NCBI RefSeq assembly: GCF_001011035.1
Contig: NZ_CP011492.1
Location: forward strand, 3,915,501 to 3,979,500
Source: Streptomyces sp. CNQ-509
GTDB lineage: Bacteria; Actinomycetota; Actinomycetes; Streptomycetales; Streptomycetaceae
DNA: 64,000 nucleotides
Reading direction: 5' to 3'
A program made the translations under genes and the position numbers. Under the pieces are notes generated by a model. That model was not told the DNA's origin. It searched no databases and was given only the letters and a program-made list of their open reading frames with translations. Below, piece by piece: positions 61,181 through 64,000 of this stretch (position 1 is its first letter; each line of letters opens with the position of its first letter).

Positions 61181-61531
61181 TCAGGGAGCCGCCGCGGCTC
61201 CGGTGAGGTTGTCCAGGCGGCGGTGGCCCCAGTCGGAGAGCGGGGCCAGCGCCACGGAGAGGTCGCGGCCGAAGTCGGTGAGGGAGTAGACCGTCTTCAG
61301 CGGCAGCCCCTCGTGCACCTCGCGGTGCACCAGACCGTCGCCCTCCATCTCGCGCAGCGCCTGCGTCAGCACCTTCTCGGTGAGACCGGGCAGCCGGCGG
61401 ACCAGTTCGCCGGGGCGGTGGGGGCGGGTCTCCAGCAGCCAGAGCAGGGTCGTCTTCCACTTGCCGTCGATCACGGCGATCGCGGCGGTCACTCCGCAGA
61501 CGTTCGTGTTCTGAGCGAGCTTGCGCGTCAT
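61181..61531 (-). CDS. HxlR-family transcriptional regulator
   Basis: This is a 116-residue winged-helix regulator. The family pattern is complete: an N-terminal Cys (NVCGVTAAIAVIDGKWKTTLLWLL), RPGELVRRLPGLTEKVLTQALREMEGDGLVHREV, then LKTVYSLTDFGRDLS. The single Cys may sense electrophiles or redox state, as in other HxlR/YodB proteins. ATG 61529-61531. It is divergent from the imine reductase gene with 58 bases between them and probably represses it. Confidence 0.92.
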   Translation of the reverse strand: MTRKLAQNTNVCGVTAAIAVIDGKWKTTLLWLLETRPHRPGELVRRLPGLTEKVLTQALREMEGDGLVHREVHEGLPLKTVYSLTDFGRDLSVALAPLSDWGHRRLDNLTGAAAAP

Positions 61532-61589
61532 GGCACCCCCATGGTCACCACGTGTCTCTTTTCCCTGTCGTCACTTATGGAGGTTAGTC

Positions 61590-62486
61590 ATGTCCGCAGA
61601 GTCTGCCGTCACGGTCCTCGGGCTGGGCCCGATGGGACGGGCACTGGCCGGCGCGTTCGTCGCCGCCGGGGTACGCACGACGGTCTGGAACCGGACGCAG
61701 GGCCGGGACACCGAACTGGTCGGGCGGGGCGCGCTGCCCGCGGCGTCGGCCGCGGAGGCGGTGGCGGCGAGCGACCTGACCGTGGTGTGCGTCGTGGACT
61801 ACGACGCCTCCGACGCGGTGCTCCGGCGCGAGGACGTCGCCGCGGCGCTGAAGGGGCGTACGGTCGCGAACCTCAGCGCCGACACCCCCACGCGGGCCCG
61901 CGACGCGGCGGCCTGGGCCGCGGACCAGGGGATCCGCTATCTCGACGGGGCGATCATGACGCCGACGTCCACCATCGGCACACCGCACGGGGTGTTCATC
62001 TACAGCGGCCCGAAGGACCTCTACGGCGAGCACCAGCCGGTGCTCGCCGCGCTGGGCGGCGCCCACACGCACCTCGGCGAGGACTTCGGCCGGGCCGCGG
62101 CGTACGACGTGGCGCTGCTGGACATCTTCTGGACCACGATGGCGGGCTGCGCGCACGCGCTGGCCGTCGCGCGGGCGGAGGGGGTCGGCCCGGCCGAGCT
62201 GGCGCCGTTCGCGAAGGGCATCGGCGCGATCCTGCCGGAGGCCATCGAGGGGATGGCCGCGGGAGTGGCGGCGGAGGACTACTCCGGGGAGACCAACCCG
62301 ATCACGTCGTCCGCGTCGTCGATGAAGCACATCATCGCGACCTCCGAGAGCCACGGCATCGACGCCGGGGTGATGCGGGCGGCGGCGGGGCAGGCGCAGC
62401 GGGTCATCGGGCTCGGGTACGGGACGGACGGGTTCGTCCGCCTCACGGAGCTGGTCGCGGGCCGGCTGAACCGGGCGGCGGGCTGA
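61590..62486 (+). CDS. Imine reductase-like NAD(P)-dependent oxidoreductase
   Basis: This is a 298-residue protein of the beta-hydroxyacid dehydrogenase superfamily. The Rossmann motif is VLGLGPMGRALAGAFV with VWNRTQGR, an Arg-containing loop that favours NADPH. The IRED group features are TPTSTIGTPHGVFIYSG, and YDVALLDIFW, whose Asp is the likely proton donor. ATG 61590 follows GGAGGT (61579-61584). Divergent from HxlR. Imine reductases reduce cyclic imines; natural substrate unknown. 6-Phosphogluconate or tartronate dehydrogenase activity is less likely because the catalytic Lys motif is absent. Confidence 0.88.
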   Translation: MSAESAVTVLGLGPMGRALAGAFVAAGVRTTVWNRTQGRDTELVGRGALPAASAAEAVAASDLTVVCVVDYDASDAVLRREDVAAALKGRTVANLSADTPTRARDAAAWAADQGIRYLDGAIMTPTSTIGTPHGVFIYSGPKDLYGEHQPVLAALGGAHTHLGEDFGRAAAYDVALLDIFWTTMAGCAHALAVARAEGVGPAELAPFAKGIGAILPEAIEGMAAGVAAEDYSGETNPITSSASSMKHIIATSESHGIDAGVMRAAAGQAQRVIGLGYGTDGFVRLTELVAGRLNRAAG

Positions 62487-62487
62487 C

Positions 62488-62536
62488 GCCGGGGGCGGCC
62501 CCCGGGAGCCGCCGCCTGCGGGGGGCCGCCCCCGGC
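62488..62536. terminator. Bidirectional terminator between imine reductase and MarR genes
   Basis: Perfect 16-bp arms (GCCGGGGGCGGCCCCC / GGGGGCCGCCCCCGGC) enclose 17 bases between the two stop codons. Confidence 0.8.
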
Positions 62537-62539
62537 TGT

Positions 62540-63049
62540 TCAGCCCAAGCCGTCGGGGACGATGCGGAGTTTCTCCGCGATGCGGGTGAGGGCCTTCTGG
62601 TCGGCCGCGTTGAGCGAGTCGAGGACGACGCGGCGTACGGAGCGCAGGTGCGTGGGCGCCGCCTGCTGCACGATGCCGAAACCGGCGTCGGTGAGTTCCG
62701 CGAGGGTGTAGCGGCCGTCGGCCGGGTCGGGTGATCGTACGATCCAGCCGCGCTGCTCACAGCGTTTGACGACGTTGGACAGGCGGGAGAGCGGCCCGCT
62801 GGCGAGGAAGGCCAGCTCTCCCATCCGCAGCTTGCGCCGCGGGGCCTCGGAGAGATGGCTGAGCACGAGGTACTCGAACAGGGTCAGGCCGTGTTCCTGC
62901 CGCAGCGGCGGCTCCAGCTTGCCGGGCAGCAGCAGCACGAGCGAGATCAGCCCCGTCCACGCCGCCTTCTCCTGCTCGTCGAGCCATCGCAGCTCCGCGT
63001 CGTCCCCGTCCTCGCCCGTGTTCCTCATGGGCCCTTCCGTGCTGCTCAT
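62540..63049 (-). CDS. MarR-family transcriptional regulator
   Basis: This is a 169-residue winged-helix regulator. Family elements are LRQEHGLTLFEYLVLSHLSEAPRRKLRMGELA, ASGPLSRLSNVVKRCEQRGWIVRSPDPADGRYTLAELTDAG, and a C-terminal dimerisation helix. The DNA-contacting wing with DPADGR is intact. Starts at 63049 (chosen; AAGG upstream) and 63028 are both possible. It is divergent from the ECF41 sigma gene. A 43-bp palindrome in the region between (63152-63194) is the likely operator for MarR dimers. Confidence 0.9.
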   Translation of the reverse strand: MSSTEGPMRNTGEDGDDAELRWLDEQEKAAWTGLISLVLLLPGKLEPPLRQEHGLTLFEYLVLSHLSEAPRRKLRMGELAFLASGPLSRLSNVVKRCEQRGWIVRSPDPADGRYTLAELTDAGFGIVQQAAPTHLRSVRRVVLDSLNAADQKALTRIAEKLRIVPDGLG

Positions 63050-63151
63050 GGACCTTCCCGTCCTCGCCGACATGTGGGTGGAGATCCGCGTCACCGCCAT
63101 CGCCGGTTCCGGGGACTGACCCCGCAGCCGGCGGCCGTCCCCGGCGCACGA

Positions 63152-63194
63152 GCGCCTGCCTGCGTCTGCATACACTGCAGACGCAGGCAGGCGC
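63152..63194. promoter_or_regulatory. 43-bp palindrome between MarR and ECF41 sigma genes
   Basis: GCGCCTGCCTGCGTCTGCA and its exact complement are separated by only TACAC. A TACACT hexamer (63171-63176) in the centre could be a -10 for the sigma gene. The sequence could also form a 19-bp hairpin in its transcript. Confidence 0.7.
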
Positions 63195-63216
63195 CGGTGT
63201 GAGGAGGCCGTGACCC

Positions 63217-64000
63217 GTGGAGGCCACCCGGGCGTTGAGCGACGCGGACTGGCGGGCGCACCGGCCCGCCGTGTTCGGCGCCGCCTACCGGATTCTCGGG
63301 TCCGTCGCCGAGGCCGAGGACGTGACGCAGGACGTGTGGCTGCGCGCCGCCGAGGCGGATCTGGCCCAGGTGCGCGACCTGCGCGCCTGGCTGGTCACCG
63401 TCGCCGCGCGGACCTCGTACAACGTGCTGCAGTCCGCCCGCGTCCGGCGCGAGGCGTACGTCGGGCCCTGGCTGCCCGAGCCGCTGCCGACCGGGCCCGA
63501 CGCCGCCGCGCAGGTGCTCGTGGACGAGTCCGTCGGCACCGCGATGCTCGTGCTGATGGAGCGGCTGACGCCCGCCGAGCGGGTCGCGTTCGTGCTGCAC
63601 GACGTCTTCGGCTTCCCCTTCGCCCGCGTCGCCGACGTGCTGGGCGCCACCCCCGCCGCCGCCCGCAAGCTCGCCTCCCGGGCGCGCGCCCGGGTGCGGG
63701 CCGACGGGCGGCGGCCGGACGCCTCCCGGGCCGAGACCGAGCGCGTCCTGCGGGCGTTCAAGGCCGCCGCCGAGGCCGGTGACATGGCCGGGCTCGTCGC
63801 GCTGCTGCACCCCGACGCCGTGTACGTCGGCGACGGCGGCGGCAAGGCGACCGCCGCGCGCCGGCCGGTGCGCGGCGCGGAGACGATCGCGCTGCTCGCG
63901 GTCCGTTCGGTGCGGATCGCGCGCCCCGACGCCGTCCGCCTCGTCGAGGTCAACGGGCAGCCCGCACTCGCCACGTACCGCGACGGCCGGCCCGTCTGGC
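63217..64000 (+). CDS. ECF41 (SigJ-type) sigma factor, 3' end beyond window
   Basis: This is an alternative sigma factor; 261 codons are present. Region 2 is intact (AYRILGSVAEAEDVTQDVWLRA), followed by the linker YVGPWLPEPLPTGP. Region 4 reads MERLTPAERVAFVLHDVFGFPFARVADVLGATPAAARKLASRARARV. The C-terminal SnoaL-like domain (AFKAAAEAGDMAGLVALLHPDAVYVGDGGG) runs off the edge. ECF41 factors carry this domain in place of a separate anti-sigma factor. GTG 63217 lies nine bases after GAGGAGG (63201-63207). It is the only complete-looking ECF41 in the window and may recognise the TGTCACA-type sites. Divergent from MarR. Confidence 0.93.
   Translation, partial: MEATRALSDADWRAHRPAVFGAAYRILGSVAEAEDVTQDVWLRAAEADLAQVRDLRAWLVTVAARTSYNVLQSARVRREAYVGPWLPEPLPTGPDAAAQVLVDESVGTAMLVLMERLTPAERVAFVLHDVFGFPFARVADVLGATPAAARKLASRARARVRADGRRPDASRAETERVLRAFKAAAEAGDMAGLVALLHPDAVYVGDGGGKATAARRPVRGAETIALLAVRSVRIARPDAVRLVEVNGQPALATYRDGRPVW

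Overview
The window is a very GC-rich actinomycete chromosome segment and most probably comes from a Streptomyces or close relative. The evidence is the strong G/C third-position bias, frequent GTG/TTG starts, GC-rich hairpin terminators, and several typical gene types: fused PAS/GAF-SpoIIE-ATPase proteins, a Methyltransf_19-type methyltransferase, family 19 chitinase, snapalysin, large AAA/LuxR-type regulators, an ATPase/XRE pair, ECF41 sigma factors and a DasR-type chitinase promoter. No rRNA, tRNA, CRISPR array, prophage or complete insertion sequence is visible.

Layout. 1-4.7 kb: 5' part of an acyl-CoA dehydrogenase, an SseB-like protein and a large SpoIIE-type phosphatase. 4.7-6.2 kb: a scar where an ECF41 sigma gene and a divergent MFS exporter gene have both lost their 5' halves and now abut. 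6.5-14.8 kb: a Tat-type haloalkane dehalogenase, a second SpoIIE phosphatase, aspS and an orphan FtsX-like permease. 14.9-21.1 kb: phosphate uptake (pstB, pstA, pstC, pstS), a degenerate OmpR-type regulator and a second PstS. 21.4-25.4 kb: a flavin reductase with a DrrAB-type ABC exporter, then an MFS transporter. 25.4-28.5 kb: an iron-box-controlled pair (a 90-aa unknown protein and a truncated-looking split-barrel protein) and PhoX. 28.7-32.7 kb: metG, then an AraC regulator divergent from a DHA2 exporter. 32.8-38.7 kb: an anti-sigma-type ATPase divergent from an XRE regulator, a MazF/RHH toxin-antitoxin pair, and a giant AAA regulator with a His/Asp-rich repeat. 39-46.2 kb: a short second-type Rho, a Clp unfoldase, a CGNR regulator divergent from an MFS transporter, and an SAM methyltransferase. 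46.3-54.7 kb: mainly exported enzymes (lipase, D,D-carboxypeptidase, SGNH hydrolase, GH19 chitinase, berberine-bridge-type oxidase), plus a small membrane protein and an SDR protein. 54.8-64 kb: hemerythrin, a decayed ECF41-like protein, an SDR pseudogene, a LuxR/AAA regulator, snapalysin, HxlR with an imine reductase, MarR, and an intact ECF41 sigma factor cut by the right edge.

How it works together. Four regulatory layers can be read from the DNA. (i) A phosphate-starvation layer: 11-nt-phased GTTCACC-type repeats (PHO boxes) precede the regulator/pst cluster, pstS2 and phoX. (ii) An iron layer: a 19-bp near-consensus DmdR/IdeR box. (iii) A chitin/N-acetylglucosamine layer: two DasR-like half-palindromes flank the chitinase -35 hexamer. 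(iv) An ECF layer: TGTCACA-N16-CGTC-like sites precede the hemerythrin gene, the decayed ECF41 gene, a small ORF and possibly the SseB-like gene. The clustering of one intact, one degenerate and one truncated ECF41 gene, with matching promoter motifs, is the least conventional part of the window.
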